This document shows positions 14,538 to 22,537 of a stretch of 64,000 nt of DNA, in pieces. Source of the DNA: Marinoscillum furvescens DSM 4134. Its GTDB lineage: Bacteria > Bacteroidota > Bacteroidia > Cytophagales > Cyclobacteriaceae. Location of the stretch: assembly GCF_003386095.1 (NCBI RefSeq), contig NZ_QREG01000009.1, positions 1 to 64,000 of the forward strand. The letters run 5' to 3'. How positions within the stretch are numbered: the stretch's first letter is position 1; every line of letters starts with the position of its first letter. A model generated the notes under the pieces. It saw nothing but the letters and a program-made list of their open reading frames with translations, did no database searches and had not been told where the DNA came from. The position numbers and the translations under genes are program-made.

Positions 14538-15677
14538 ATGAATCGCGACATAACTGATCTGAAAATAGGTGTGCTCGGCGGTGGTCAGCTGGGCCGCATG
14601 ATGCTACAGTCTGCCATCGATTTTAATCTGGACATCCACATGCTGGACCCAGACCCGAAGGCCCCTTGCGCCAACATCGCTGCAAGCTTTACCCAGGGTG
14701 ACCTCAAAGACTATGACACGGTGATGGCCTTTGGGAAGGACAAAGACCTCATCACCATCGAGATAGAAGCTGTAAATACCGATGCGCTCAAAGCACTGCA
14801 AGCTGATGGCAAAAAAGTCTTTCCTCAACCTGAGATCATCGAAATGATTCAGGACAAGCGAAAGCAAAAAACTTTCTACAAGGCCAACCGCATCCCTACG
14901 GCAGATTTTATCCTGACTGAAAACAAGGCTGAAGTACTCGCCAACAAGGATTTCCTGCCAGCTGTCAACAAGCTGGGCAAAGGCGGGTATGATGGTCAGG
15001 GGGTACAAATTCTAAAAAATGAAGCCGACCTGGAAAAGGCTTTCGAAGCACCTTCACTACTCGAAAAACTGATCGATTTCAAAAAAGAACTTAGTGTAAT
15101 AGTAGCTCGAAATGAGTCTGGAGAGGTGAAATGCTTCCCGCTCGTAGAGATGGCCTTCCACCCTACCGCAAATCTGGTAGAGTTCCTTTTTGCCCCAGCT
15201 GAGGTGAGTAAAACAATCGAAGAAAAGGCCTATCAACTAGCTACCGATGTGATCAACCAGCTGGATATGGTTGGGCTGCTAGCGGTGGAGATGTTTCTGA
15301 CACAAGACGATGAAGTGCTGGTCAATGAAATCGCTCCACGCACGCACAACAGCGGCCACCAGACCATAGAAGCCAACATTACTTCGCAGTTTGAGCAGCA
15401 CCTACGCGCCATTCTCAATTTGCCCCTGGGTGCCACAGACCTCATCAGACCTGCAGCCATGGTAAACGTACTCGGAGAAGATGGTTATACTGGAAATGCG
15501 CAGTACGAAGGACTAACAGAACTCATGGAGCTCTCTGGAGTACACTTGCATCTCTACGGCAAAAAGATTACGAAGCCCTTCAGAAAAATGGGGCACATCA
15601 CACTCACTGACTCAGACGTGACCTCTCTCAAACAAAAAGCACTAAAAGTAAAAGAAATACTAAAAGTAAAAGCATGA
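14538..15677 (+). CDS. purK: N5-carboxyaminoimidazole ribonucleotide synthase
   Basis: A 379-residue ATP-grasp enzyme that carboxylates AIR with bicarbonate and ATP in purine synthesis. The start at 14538 gives MNRDITDLKIGVLGGGQLGRMM, the family N-terminus; a frame to 14481 would add 19 residues across the promoter. Visible motifs are GGGQLG (about 13-18), KLGKGGYDGQGVQ in the ATP-grasp domain, VEMF and NEIAPRTHNSGH near the metal site. It overlaps purE by 4 bp (ATGA), giving the usual purK-purE operon. Confidence 0.96.
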   Translation: MNRDITDLKIGVLGGGQLGRMMLQSAIDFNLDIHMLDPDPKAPCANIAASFTQGDLKDYDTVMAFGKDKDLITIEIEAVNTDALKALQADGKKVFPQPEIIEMIQDKRKQKTFYKANRIPTADFILTENKAEVLANKDFLPAVNKLGKGGYDGQGVQILKNEADLEKAFEAPSLLEKLIDFKKELSVIVARNESGEVKCFPLVEMAFHPTANLVEFLFAPAEVSKTIEEKAYQLATDVINQLDMVGLLAVEMFLTQDDEVLVNEIAPRTHNSGHQTIEANITSQFEQHLRAILNLPLGATDLIRPAAMVNVLGEDGYTGNAQYEGLTELMELSGVHLHLYGKKITKPFRKMGHITLTDSDVTSLKQKALKVKEILKVKA

Positions 15678-16195
15678 GCACACCACAAGTAGGAATCATC
15701 ATGGGCAGCCAATCGGATCTGCCAGTAATGTCAGAAGCTGCAGAAATCCTGGAAGAGCTCGGCGTGACTGTAGAAGTGACCGTAGTATCTGCCCACCGCA
15801 CTCCGCACCGTATGGTGGAGTATGCTGAAAAAGCTGCAGGCCGTAGCCTCAAAGTGATCATAGCAGGTGCAGGTGGCGCTGCTCACCTTCCGGGCATGGT
15901 AGCTTCCCTCACCACACTCCCCGTCATAGGTGTACCCGTAAAGTCTCGCAACTCCATAGATGGATGGGATTCGGTGCTTTCCATTTTGCAAATGCCCGGA
16001 GGCATCCCTGTAGCCACTGTAGCACTCGACGGAGCTAAAAATGCCGGCATCCTTGCAGCGCAGATGATTGGCGCTTTTGATGATAAAATCGCCAAAAACG
16101 TAGCTGACTATAAAGAGTCACTAAAAGAAAAAGTACTGGACTCTGCCAAATCACTGGAAGAAGGCGGTTGGAAAGCCAAAAAGATTGGCTTCTAA
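15674..16195 (+). CDS. purE: N5-CAIR mutase (class I)
   Basis: A 173-residue enzyme that converts N5-CAIR to CAIR. The GIIMGSQSDLPVM phosphate-binding motif (about 7-19), SAHRTPHRM with the catalytic His (about 45), and GAGGAAHLPGM are all present. Class I mutase features and the purK partner agree. Translationally coupled to purK and closed by the terminator at 16222-16250. Confidence 0.96.
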   Translation: MSTPQVGIIMGSQSDLPVMSEAAEILEELGVTVEVTVVSAHRTPHRMVEYAEKAAGRSLKVIIAGAGGAAHLPGMVASLTTLPVIGVPVKSRNSIDGWDSVLSILQMPGGIPVATVALDGAKNAGILAAQMIGAFDDKIAKNVADYKESLKEKVLDSAKSLEEGGWKAKKIGF

Positions 16196-16221
16196 ACGCT
16201 TGCAGCAAAAACATTCTATAG

Positions 16222-16250
16222 AAGGCACCCTTGAGGTGCCTTTTTTATTT
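16222..16250 (+). terminator. Rho-independent terminator of purKE
   Basis: An 8-bp perfect stem AAGGCACC/GGTGCCTT (16222-16229 and 16235-16242) with a five-base loop, followed by a T-run, 26 bp after the purE stop. Confidence 0.88.
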
Positions 16251-16328
16251 TATCCCTGAAATCCTGATTGTAAATGGGACCAGCTATTGGCCGGACCAAC
16301 ACCATCATAGACATCACTTCCCTACAAT

Positions 16329-16357
16329 CAAAAAGGCCACTCTTTCGAAGTGGCCTT
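16329..16357 (-). terminator. Rho-independent terminator of terC
   Basis: A 9-bp perfect stem AAGGCCACT/AGTGGCCTT (16333-16341 and 16349-16357). On the minus strand it is followed by TTTTTGATTG. It lies 27 bp beyond the stop of the TerC gene. Confidence 0.85.
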
Positions 16358-16384
16358 ATTAGAATTAAAGTCTTAATAGGCCGC

Positions 16385-17395
16385 TTAAGATACCTTTTCG
16401 GCCTCTACCAGCTCAGGTTTTTTAGGGAAGATGAGAGATAATACAATAGAGGCAAAGAGCACAAACATGATCACCCCAAACGACAAAAAGGTGGGAATGT
16501 GTACATGATCAGTGCCAAAGAGGTAGCCGATGCCCTGCTGAAGGATTTCCATCTCTAGCATCATCTTCGCACCAATGAAGATCAGAACAAGAGACAGCCC
16601 TTTTTGGAGCAGATAAAACTTATCCAGTACATTGGCTAACAAAAAGAACATCGCTCTCAGGCCCATGACCGCAAAAATATTAGATGTGTAAATCACAAAT
16701 TCATTTTGAGTGATTGCGAATGCGGCCGGGATAGAATCTACGGCAAAAATCAAGTCAGTGGTCTCGATTAGGATGATGACCAGAAAAAGTGGAGTAAACA
16801 ATCGCTTTCCATTTTCCACAACCCAAAACTTACCATCCGCATCTTGAGTGGTAAAAGGAAGTACTTTTTTGGTCCACTTCATCACCGGGTTTTTCTCCGG
16901 CTCTATGTCCATATCCTCGTCTTCGTTGTAGATTTTGATACCTGAGTAGATAAGAAACGCCCCAAACACATACAAAATCCAGTGGAACTGTGCGATGAGC
17001 AGCGCCCCTACAAAGATGAAAATGGCCCGGAACACAATGGCTCCCAATATTCCCCAGAAAAGGATATTGTGAAAATACTCTTCTTTTACATTGAAATAGC
17101 GCAGGATCAGCAGTATAACAAAGATATTGTCTACAGAAAGTGCTTTTTCAGTAACGTAAGCAGAGAAAAACTCAAAAGTAGCAGCTGGACCTTCTCCATA
17201 AAAGTAGATCAGCATACCATAGCCAACAGAGACAGCCACCCAAAACAAACTTTGGTAGAGGGCCTCTTTTTGAGAAACTTTTTGGTGAGCCTTGTGAAAG
17301 ACTCCTAAATCCACGAGAAGAAACAGGATGATAACAGCCCCGAAAACTCCAAAGAGAAGGCCTTCGTTTTCACCAGAGAATAAGGTCAATAACAT
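16385..17395 (-). CDS. TerC family integral membrane protein
   Basis: A 336-residue protein with eight or nine hydrophobic segments and a cytoplasmic insert (about 160-205) rich in acidic residues. Family motifs FSAYVTEKALSVDNIFVI (about 78-95) and LIIETTDLIFAVDSIPA-like (about 210-225), each with conserved acidic membrane residues, are present. TerC/Alx proteins are linked to manganese export and protection of secreted metalloproteins in several bacteria; older names link them to tellurite resistance. The substrate here is inferred only. A -7-like TAATTTTA stands about 12 bp upstream of the start. Confidence 0.92.
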   Translation of the reverse strand: MLLTLFSGENEGLLFGVFGAVIILFLLVDLGVFHKAHQKVSQKEALYQSLFWVAVSVGYGMLIYFYGEGPAATFEFFSAYVTEKALSVDNIFVILLILRYFNVKEEYFHNILFWGILGAIVFRAIFIFVGALLIAQFHWILYVFGAFLIYSGIKIYNEDEDMDIEPEKNPVMKWTKKVLPFTTQDADGKFWVVENGKRLFTPLFLVIILIETTDLIFAVDSIPAAFAITQNEFVIYTSNIFAVMGLRAMFFLLANVLDKFYLLQKGLSLVLIFIGAKMMLEMEILQQGIGYLFGTDHVHIPTFLSFGVIMFVLFASIVLSLIFPKKPELVEAEKVS

Positions 17396-17553
17396 AAAGT
17401 AACGAATAAAATTAGGGCGTACCCAAAGCTGGCTTTTTGGATAAACAAAGAAAGCAAATAAACGGCAATATTAAAACTCTAATTTTCTACCTAACAATCT
17501 GTCTATGAAGTGGTTTTTTGAGTATCTTAAAAGTAAAACTTACGCTTATTGAT

Positions 17554-17778
17554 ATGCCGGGAGTTGTTTTTGATATTATCTTGTGTGGAGTAGTATACGG
17601 CGTGCTGTTGTTATTCATTTTTTTCAAAAATCAAGACAATAGGAAAAACAATGACGAGGGCGATGACGAGGGTGGACTTCCCGTATCACTTCCTCCAGAT
17701 ATAGATCTCCCTCCCGGAGTATGTTTGCCAGATGATCCCAGGGTGGTAAAAAAAGACCCTGAAGAAGTTTTTGCTTAA
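17554..17778 (+). CDS. Small membrane protein with acidic Pro-rich tail
   Basis: A 74-residue protein from MPGVVFDIILCGVVYG. One membrane helix (about 3-24) is followed by a Lys/Arg/Asn segment, then an acidic GDDEGG stretch and a Pro/Asp-rich tail containing a single Cys (PPGVCLPDDP). A TTG-initiated extension to 17518 is possible but unneeded. It lies 31 bp before corA in the same direction and may be co-transcribed. I do not recognise a family. Confidence 0.6.
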   Translation: MPGVVFDIILCGVVYGVLLLFIFFKNQDNRKNNDEGDDEGGLPVSLPPDIDLPPGVCLPDDPRVVKKDPEEVFA

Positions 17779-17809
17779 TTATTAATGCTTTCATATTTCT
17801 TTGCCTGAC

Positions 17810-18943
17810 ATGGTAAAAAAGCAACTATCCAAACTAAAGCAGATCACAGATCCGATCACCGATCTCAAAAAGTACAGCCCCATCACGCTTAGCCGCAAAC
17901 GCCCTAAAACGGGACTGGCGCCTGGAAGCCTCATTTATACGGGCAAAGTCTACACAGACAAAGTAAACATCCATGTGATGGACTATACCAATGACCGGAT
18001 AGACGAAATAGACATAGAAAATCCTGAAGACCTGCGGCAATACAATCACCCCGACTCAGTCACCTGGATCAATGTGCAAGGTCTGCATGACGTGTCAGTA
18101 ATATCAAAAATCGGAGAACTACTTGGCCTTCACCCGCTCACGCTGGAAGATATTCTAGACACCAACCAGCGCCCGAAAGTAGAGGAGTTTGAAGATCATC
18201 TGTTTATCTGCATGAAAATGATCAACCATGTAGAGGCGCACAACAAAGTGGACATAGAGCAGATGAGCATGGTAATCCACGAAAATTTTGTGATTTGCTT
18301 TCAGGAAAAACCGGGAGACGTGTTTGATGACATTCGCACCCGACTCAAAAACGGTCGTGGGCGTGCTCGCAAGAGAGGTGCTGACTACCTGGCCTACATG
18401 CTCATGGATATTGTGATAGACTTCTACTACGAGACGCTGGACCAGGTCTGGGCCAAGATCGAGCGACTGGAAGATCTGGTGGTGCGCAAGCCGGAGCGAA
18501 TCGAACTACGGGATATTCAGGTGGTACGAAAGGACCTTATCCAGCTTAGACGCTACATGTATCCGGTACGCGATGTAGTCCACAACATCTCCACTCGTAA
18601 TGCACAGTTTTTCTCCGAGAGCACGCTGATGTTTGTGCGCGACTCTTACGATCATGCCGTGCAGGTGGTAGAAAACCTGGACACTTACCGAGAGATACTT
18701 ACCAGTGTGATGGACCTCTACCTGTCACAGCTCAGCATGAAAATGAATGAGGTGATGAAGGTACTGACGATCATCGCTACCATTTTTATACCACTTACCT
18801 TCATAGCAGGCATCTATGGAATGAACTTTGAGTCTATGCCTGAGCTCGGCTGGGACTGGGCTTACCCGCAGGGCTTCTATGCCATGATCGGGGTAGTCAC
18901 AGTCATCATGATTATTTACATGAAAAGCAGGAAGTGGTTGTAG
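17810..18943 (+). CDS. corA: CorA family magnesium/cobalt channel
   Basis: A 377-residue protein with a large cytoplasmic funnel domain (1-310) and two C-terminal membrane helices. The pore signature YGMNFESMPE (GMN motif) lies just after TM1 (about 314-334); TM2 is followed by the basic end KSRKWL. The start at 17810 is an ATG; a TTG three codons upstream is less likely. CorA forms pentamers that import Mg2+. A second, non-functional copy of the last 37 codons is found at 21170-21298, 2.2 kb downstream. Confidence 0.96.
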   Translation: MVKKQLSKLKQITDPITDLKKYSPITLSRKRPKTGLAPGSLIYTGKVYTDKVNIHVMDYTNDRIDEIDIENPEDLRQYNHPDSVTWINVQGLHDVSVISKIGELLGLHPLTLEDILDTNQRPKVEEFEDHLFICMKMINHVEAHNKVDIEQMSMVIHENFVICFQEKPGDVFDDIRTRLKNGRGRARKRGADYLAYMLMDIVIDFYYETLDQVWAKIERLEDLVVRKPERIELRDIQVVRKDLIQLRRYMYPVRDVVHNISTRNAQFFSESTLMFVRDSYDHAVQVVENLDTYREILTSVMDLYLSQLSMKMNEVMKVLTIIATIFIPLTFIAGIYGMNFESMPELGWDWAYPQGFYAMIGVVTVIMIIYMKSRKWL

Positions 18944-18949
18944 CTTGTG

Positions 18950-19462
18950 TTATTTTTCGAGAATTGAGGCTAGGTAAGTGTTTTCACGCAAAATTCTATT
19001 GGACTTTCGCACACTCACAAAACCATAGGTGAGGCCTGTGACCACTAAAACCTTCCAAAATATACCCGTCCACAAATACGCCGGGTCAATAAACAGCATT
19101 CCCAGATAATATACCATAATCAGCACCAAAGGCACTCCCATGGCTACTAGTGGGTTTTTGTAAGTAAGCAGCGCAAAACCAATAAACATGACTGCCAAAA
19201 GCAGATTTAAAACCAATGCGAACACCGCTTCGTCTGGCATTAAAGGTGAAAAAGAAATTACCAAGTAGAATACACCAATACCAAAAAGGATTTTTCGAGC
19301 AGTTTTGAGTCGCTTCCATGACTCTTCCACATCACTCTTTTGGGTCACCTGCCGTGCTATGAAAGTAGCTTGTTCTTGTTCTGAGCCCTGAATAGGATAG
19401 CTACAGACGGTGCAGTGGCTGGAAGTTTGATTTTCTGATTTACAATTTTTGCAAGTAATCAT
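18950..19462 (-). CDS. Zinc-ribbon membrane protein
   Basis: A 170-residue protein. The N-terminus has a zinc ribbon of two CxxC-type knuckles (CKNC and CTVC, residues 4-21), then a charged linker and four hydrophobic segments (about 56-74, 80-100, 104-126, 130-150). The C-terminus is polar. Such zinc-ribbon plus membrane proteins are common hypotheticals in Bacteroidota; no function is known. It is convergent with corA with a 6-bp gap. Confidence 0.75.
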   Translation of the reverse strand: MITCKNCKSENQTSSHCTVCSYPIQGSEQEQATFIARQVTQKSDVEESWKRLKTARKILFGIGVFYLVISFSPLMPDEAVFALVLNLLLAVMFIGFALLTYKNPLVAMGVPLVLIMVYYLGMLFIDPAYLWTGIFWKVLVVTGLTYGFVSVRKSNRILRENTYLASILEK

Positions 19463-19551
19463 AGCTAATCTTAATTAGAGTAGGAATAAGTTTATTCAGT
19501 GAATATATTATTTTTTTCAAATAACGCAATCCCTAAACCAACACATTACCC

Positions 19552-20322
19552 ATGAAATTATTCAATAAAAGAACTCTCTTTATTCTTATTTTACTAATTG
19601 GCAAGAATATCTCAGCTCAATCCATCCCTACACTTACACCCACTATTGGCAAAATGGTGGACTTTACTCCTGAGATCAAAGCCGAATGGGTCATCCGGGA
19701 TAAAGCCATGCAAGACCTGACGGACGGCAAGCGAACATGGGAAGAGTTGACTCCCGAAGAAGAGGAGCTTTTCACGAAGTATGGAGAAGTGTACGAAAGC
19801 ATGTGGGACATAGTAGGAAGAGCCTGCAGTTGGTACTGTGGAGGTGGTCTGGACACACAAACAGCCTCTTCTTCGCTCAGCCCTCAGGGATCCAATACCT
19901 ACAGCCCTGAAAATGCCCACGACCTCAGCTATGAAACGGCTTGGGTAGAGGGCGCTGATGACTATGGCATAGGTGAGTATATTGAATACCACCTCCGCCC
20001 GGAAAACCCCAGAATCACCGAAATCATTGTAGTGAATGGCTATGTGAAAAGCGACGCTGCATGGAAAAATAATAGCCGTGTAAAAAAACTCAAAGTGTAC
20101 CTAAACGACCGTCCACTTGCGTACTTGGCTTTGGAAGACAGTAAAGCAGAGCAGCACTTTGCAGTGAAGGCAATCGGATACGCAGATCGAAAGGACATGG
20201 ATGCGCTTAAGTCTAAGCCTGCCTCAGTCCTCAAGTTTGAGATCGTGGAGATTTACCCCGGCCTAAAATGGAAAGACACTGCCATCACCGAAATCTTCTT
20301 TGATGGGATAGACGTGCATTAA
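19552..20322 (+). CDS. Exported protein with NADase-type glycan-binding-like domain
   Basis: A 256-residue protein with a signal peptide (hydrophobic 8-20, cleavage near ISAQ). A helical acidic linker (about 45-85) is followed by a Cys pair (CSWYCGG) and a C-terminal beta-sandwich (about 115-250) with the pattern SPENAHDLSYETAWVEG and RITEIIVVNGYVKSD...RVKKLKVYLND. This resembles discoidin-like domains that follow NADase toxins (NADase-type glycan-binding domain). No NADase domain is present here. It probably binds a carbohydrate outside the cell or in the periplasm; this is inference from fold pattern. Confidence 0.7.
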   Translation: MKLFNKRTLFILILLIGKNISAQSIPTLTPTIGKMVDFTPEIKAEWVIRDKAMQDLTDGKRTWEELTPEEEELFTKYGEVYESMWDIVGRACSWYCGGGLDTQTASSSLSPQGSNTYSPENAHDLSYETAWVEGADDYGIGEYIEYHLRPENPRITEIIVVNGYVKSDAAWKNNSRVKKLKVYLNDRPLAYLALEDSKAEQHFAVKAIGYADRKDMDALKSKPASVLKFEIVEIYPGLKWKDTAITEIFFDGIDVH

Positions 20323-20353
20323 GCAGCTCTTTGTGGTGATAGTCTGTATATTC

Positions 20354-20503
20354 TCATTTATACCTATTAAGAATTTCAGCATGAGCCGTCAAATTTTCAG
20401 GATTAGTAGATTCCTCATTGGTGTCCATCACTTCGCGTGACTTATGCTGCCCCGTCTGGACTTCACTCCCCTTGGTTAATTGAGGCTCGATATGGCTACT
20501 GAA
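20354..20503 (-). pseudogene. Possible protein remnant downstream of hicB
   Basis: A minus-strand frame of about 49 codons without a start, following an in-frame TAG at 20504-20506. It encodes a protein-like polar sequence (KGSEVQTGQHKSREVMD, then a NENLTAHAE-like helix) ending LNRYK. It lies directly behind hicB in the same direction. I cannot name a family. It could be the tail of a decayed gene or chance. Confidence 0.25.
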
Positions 20504-20547
20504 CTAAAACTCTTCTTTACTATTAAAGCTGGGTTTGTATGGTGAGC

Positions 20548-20889
20548 TCAGGCAGGTTCTTTTGTAACTCTGGATCTAATGGCCTCTGCTACAAAATTAT
20601 TCAAGGAGGTTTTAGACTCCATTGCTAAAAGTGCCGCCTTTTGATGTAATGATGCCGGTATTCTCACATTAAAGCTCCCCTTAAACGGCTTTTCAGGGGT
20701 CTTCCCAGCTTCTTTACAATCAGCCAGATAATTATTAACAGCCTCTCTAAAATCATCTTCCAGCAGCTTTCCAGTCTCACCTTCATAAGAGATCAATCCT
20801 CTAATCCCTAATACTTTTCCATAGAGCAAATTATCCTCTGGACTGTACTCTATGCTGCCTGTGTAACCTTTGTATTCCAGATATTTCAT
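20548..20889 (-). CDS. hicB: HicB family antitoxin
   Basis: A 113-residue antitoxin. The N-terminal half is the HicB partial RNase H fold (YKGYTGSIEYSPEDNLLYGKVLGI), the C-terminal half a ribbon-helix-helix DNA-binding segment (GSFNVRIPASLHQKAALLA...SLNNFVAEAI). HicB neutralises HicA mRNA interferase and represses the operon. It is translationally coupled (ATGA overlap) to a hicA gene that is broken (20886-21127), so the antitoxin is now an orphan. The reading frame itself is intact. Confidence 0.9.
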   Translation of the reverse strand: MKYLEYKGYTGSIEYSPEDNLLYGKVLGIRGLISYEGETGKLLEDDFREAVNNYLADCKEAGKTPEKPFKGSFNVRIPASLHQKAALLAMESKTSLNNFVAEAIRSRVTKEPA

Positions 20890-21127
20890 AACCCTAAAAT
20901 TTGTTTTATCTGTCGCATTTGGTATTTCTTCATAATCCCACTTGGATGTGGTTTATGTAACATGATTGGTATGCCATCTGCATTCTCAAACTTCACTCTT
21001 GATGCAGAGGTCTTCCCCTTTTTCACTTCTTCAAACCAAAGTATCCAAGTAGTTTAACCACCTCATCATAATGAAAACCTGATGGCATACTTAAAAACTT
21101 AGCAATAAGTTTTTCTTTCTTAGAAAC
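20886..21127 (-). pseudogene. hicA: hicA toxin pseudogene (frameshift, start lost)
   Basis: The first half reads SKKEKLIAKFLSMPSGFHYD and EVVKLLGYFG, then the frame hits TGA. Moving one frame, it continues VKKGKTSASRVKFENADGIP and LHKPHPSGIMKKYQMR to a stop that overlaps hicB by ATGA. One missing T in the run at about 21035-21038 (GGTTTGAAG instead of GGTTTTGAAG) explains the break. No ATG, GTG or TTG is in frame before SKKEK, where GTT stands. HicA is a small double-stranded-RNA-binding-like mRNA interferase with a catalytic His; the SGFHYDE and LHKPHPSG motifs fit the long HicA variety. Toxin function is almost certainly lost. Confidence 0.85.
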
Positions 21128-21169
21128 AACTCAAAGCAACTATATTTAGTTGCATTTAGCAAGCTCCAA

Positions 21170-21298
21170 TGAAATGCGAGTCGGCCTGAGCTCGCCAGGG
21201 AGTGGGACTACCAGAAAGGCTTTTTCGCCATCATAGGTATGGTGACGCTCGTCATGTTCATCTACATGAAAAGCAGGAAGTGGTTGTACGTACAGTGA
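21170..21298 (+). pseudogene. corA 3'-end remnant
   Basis: The frame from 21185 encodes PELAREWDYQKGFFAIIG and then VTLVMFIYMKSRKWLYVQ, clearly the last membrane helix of a CorA protein. It parallels the end of the intact corA, with 25 identical bases at the ACATGAAAAGCAGGAAGTGG segment and many differences before. Everything 5' of the PEL motif is absent. It is therefore the end of a second, diverged corA, or an imported fragment. The copies flank the zinc-ribbon, exported-protein and hicAB genes. Confidence 0.8.
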
Positions 21299-21364
21299 AG
21301 TTGCTGTCGCTAAAGGCCACACTACATACCGGTGTGTGCTTGACTCATGAAGTTTCTATTGTGA

Positions 21365-21424
21365 GGCGAAACGCTCGCGCCAACAGAAGAAAGACAGTCG
21401 CTCGCCTGTTGGACAATAATCTAC
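21365..21424. repeat. REP-like palindromic unit
   Basis: GGCGAAACGCTCGCGCC forms an imperfect hairpin and CGCCAACAG is mirrored by CTGTTGG 30 bp later. GC-rich CGAAACG-CTCGCG motifs recur at 22713-22780, and GCGAGCG at 21962-21968, within the same accessory segment. This resembles extragenic palindromic (REP/BIME-like) elements. Confidence 0.45.
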
Positions 21425-21460
21425 CCTTGCAACAAAGGTGTTTTGAGATTTTCGAAAGAC

Positions 21461-21768
21461 TTACTGATTTCTGCTGAACTTCTTATCCGGATGTTGCCAG
21501 TTACTAAAAATATCTGTTATGAAAACAGTTTCTCCCTCCACACGATAAATGATCCTGTAATGAAGTTCCAAACATAGCGAAGTTCCTTTCTTAATAGCCT
21601 GAGGTCTTCATCAATACGTCCTCTATTGGCTAGATTTTTAAGGCTCAATGCTCGATCTACTATTTGACTGACGATTTTTGTGGCTTTCATCGGTGAGGCC
21701 TATTCCGAGTAGTATTCGTGGATTTCTTTGAGACGTAACTCTGCTTTCGCGGTAATCACCACCTCCAT
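21461..21768 (-). pseudogene. RelE/ParE-family toxin pseudogene (module 1)
   Basis: Starting from ATG at 21768 the frame reads MEVVITAKAELRLKEIHEYY, then meets an in-frame TAG, continues SPMKATKIVSQIVDRALSLK and RIDEDLRLLRKELRYV, then needs a frame change to give LELHYRIIYRVEGETVFITD and IFSNWQHPDKKF before the stop. The RIIYRVEG and ITDIF motifs are diagnostic of ParE/RelE toxins. The stop and the frameshift make it non-functional. It directly follows its antitoxin remnant, TAA and ATG being adjacent. Confidence 0.82.
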
Positions 21769-21972
21769 TTACCAATTCTTTATTTCTTCTTTCAAAACAC
21801 TTAAATTCTTGACCTGGCCTTCTTTAATGACTTGTTCAGAAGCTTCTGCCCTGGATATTAGATCCGCCTTGGTGATAATACTACCATCAGGGTTCTATCC
21901 AACAGCATTTCCCTCATCAGAACTCTGCAAAACCTCCTTAATCTTTTGAATGATGCTAACATTCGCTCGCAC
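21769..21972 (-). pseudogene. Antitoxin pseudogene (module 1)
   Basis: The frame reads VSIIQKIKEVLQSSDEGNAVG, an in-frame TAG, then NPDGSIITKADLISRAEASE and KEGQVKNLSVLKEEIKNW before the stop. The short helical build and the KEGxV...LKEE end match the antitoxins of the neighbouring ParE-type modules. The N-terminal part is missing or replaced, as the sequence upstream becomes a GCGAGCG-type palindrome. A GTG at 21972 is in frame but the stop in the middle rules out an intact product. Confidence 0.75.
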
Positions 21973-22001
21973 CAGCTTGGGGGCGGACTTGTGCGGCTGG
22001 A

Positions 22002-22307
22002 TTAGCCTTTCATTTTCGAAGGGTCTTGCCGAGTGTCAAAAAAATCTGTTACGCAGATTAATCCACCTTCGAGCCTGTAAATGATCTTAAAATAACCGTG
22101 TATGATTCTTCTGTGTCCTTTTCCTAAATGCTCCAGATATTCCTCTTGCTGATAATGATTATAAGTGGTTACCAGATTGTCAGCTTTATCCAGCATGGCA
22201 TTTCTAAACTCAAGTATTTTTTCTAAAGACCAGCCTTGTTCTTCCAACAAAAAACGTAACGATTCATCCAGACTCTCGTAGGATTGATCGGTATAGACTA
22301 ATTTCAT
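22002..22307 (-). CDS. RelE/ParE-family toxin (module 2, intact)
   Basis: A 101-residue toxin of the ParE/RelE superfamily. The N-terminal strand and helix pair (MKLVYTDQSYESLDESLRFL) and the C-terminal RIIHGYFKIIYRLEGGLICV plus TDFFDTRQDP motifs are intact and in one frame. RelE members cleave mRNA on the ribosome; ParE members poison gyrase. The sequence does not decide which. It overlaps its antitoxin by ATGA and is the only toxin in this island with an undamaged frame. Confidence 0.88.
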   Translation of the reverse strand: MKLVYTDQSYESLDESLRFLLEEQGWSLEKILEFRNAMLDKADNLVTTYNHYQQEEYLEHLGKGHRRIIHGYFKIIYRLEGGLICVTDFFDTRQDPSKMKG

Positions 22308-22537
22308 ATACCTAAGCGAGCATTCAATTTTTTCTCCATCTCTTCCCTGTTCATCACTCTTCCTTCTTTAATGTCCCGTTCGGCTTTTAAGGCTCTGGAA
22401 GTCAGTTTTTCTTTCAGCACAGGGTTTATTTCTTGTTGCTCTTTTTTAAGTACTGATTCCAGCTTTTCAATGACCTTCTCATTACTGATGGCCAGAATTT
22501 CCTCAATAAAATGAAGTTTTCTTGTTTGCAAATCCAT
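22304..22537 (-). CDS. Antitoxin of module 2
   Basis: A 77-residue, highly charged, helical protein (LHFIEEILAISNEKVIEKLE ... EGRVMNREEMEKKL). The sequence type is that of antitoxins found before ParE/RelE toxins in Bacteroidota. It is first in the operon and its stop overlaps the toxin ATG, as expected for tight coupling. The N-terminal part should bind DNA and the C-terminal part the toxin; this is inferred from the family. Confidence 0.82.
   Translation of the reverse strand: MDLQTRKLHFIEEILAISNEKVIEKLESVLKKEQQEINPVLKEKLTSRALKAERDIKEGRVMNREEMEKKLNARLGI

Noticed and set aside
21202-21477. 91-codon frame overlapping the corA remnant
   Set aside because: It is a different frame over the corA remnant and REP unit; the corA-like frame explains the sequence better.
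21728-21949. Plus-strand 73-codon frame in the toxin-antitoxin island
   Set aside because: Antisense to the module 1 toxin/antitoxin remnants, which have clear family motifs.
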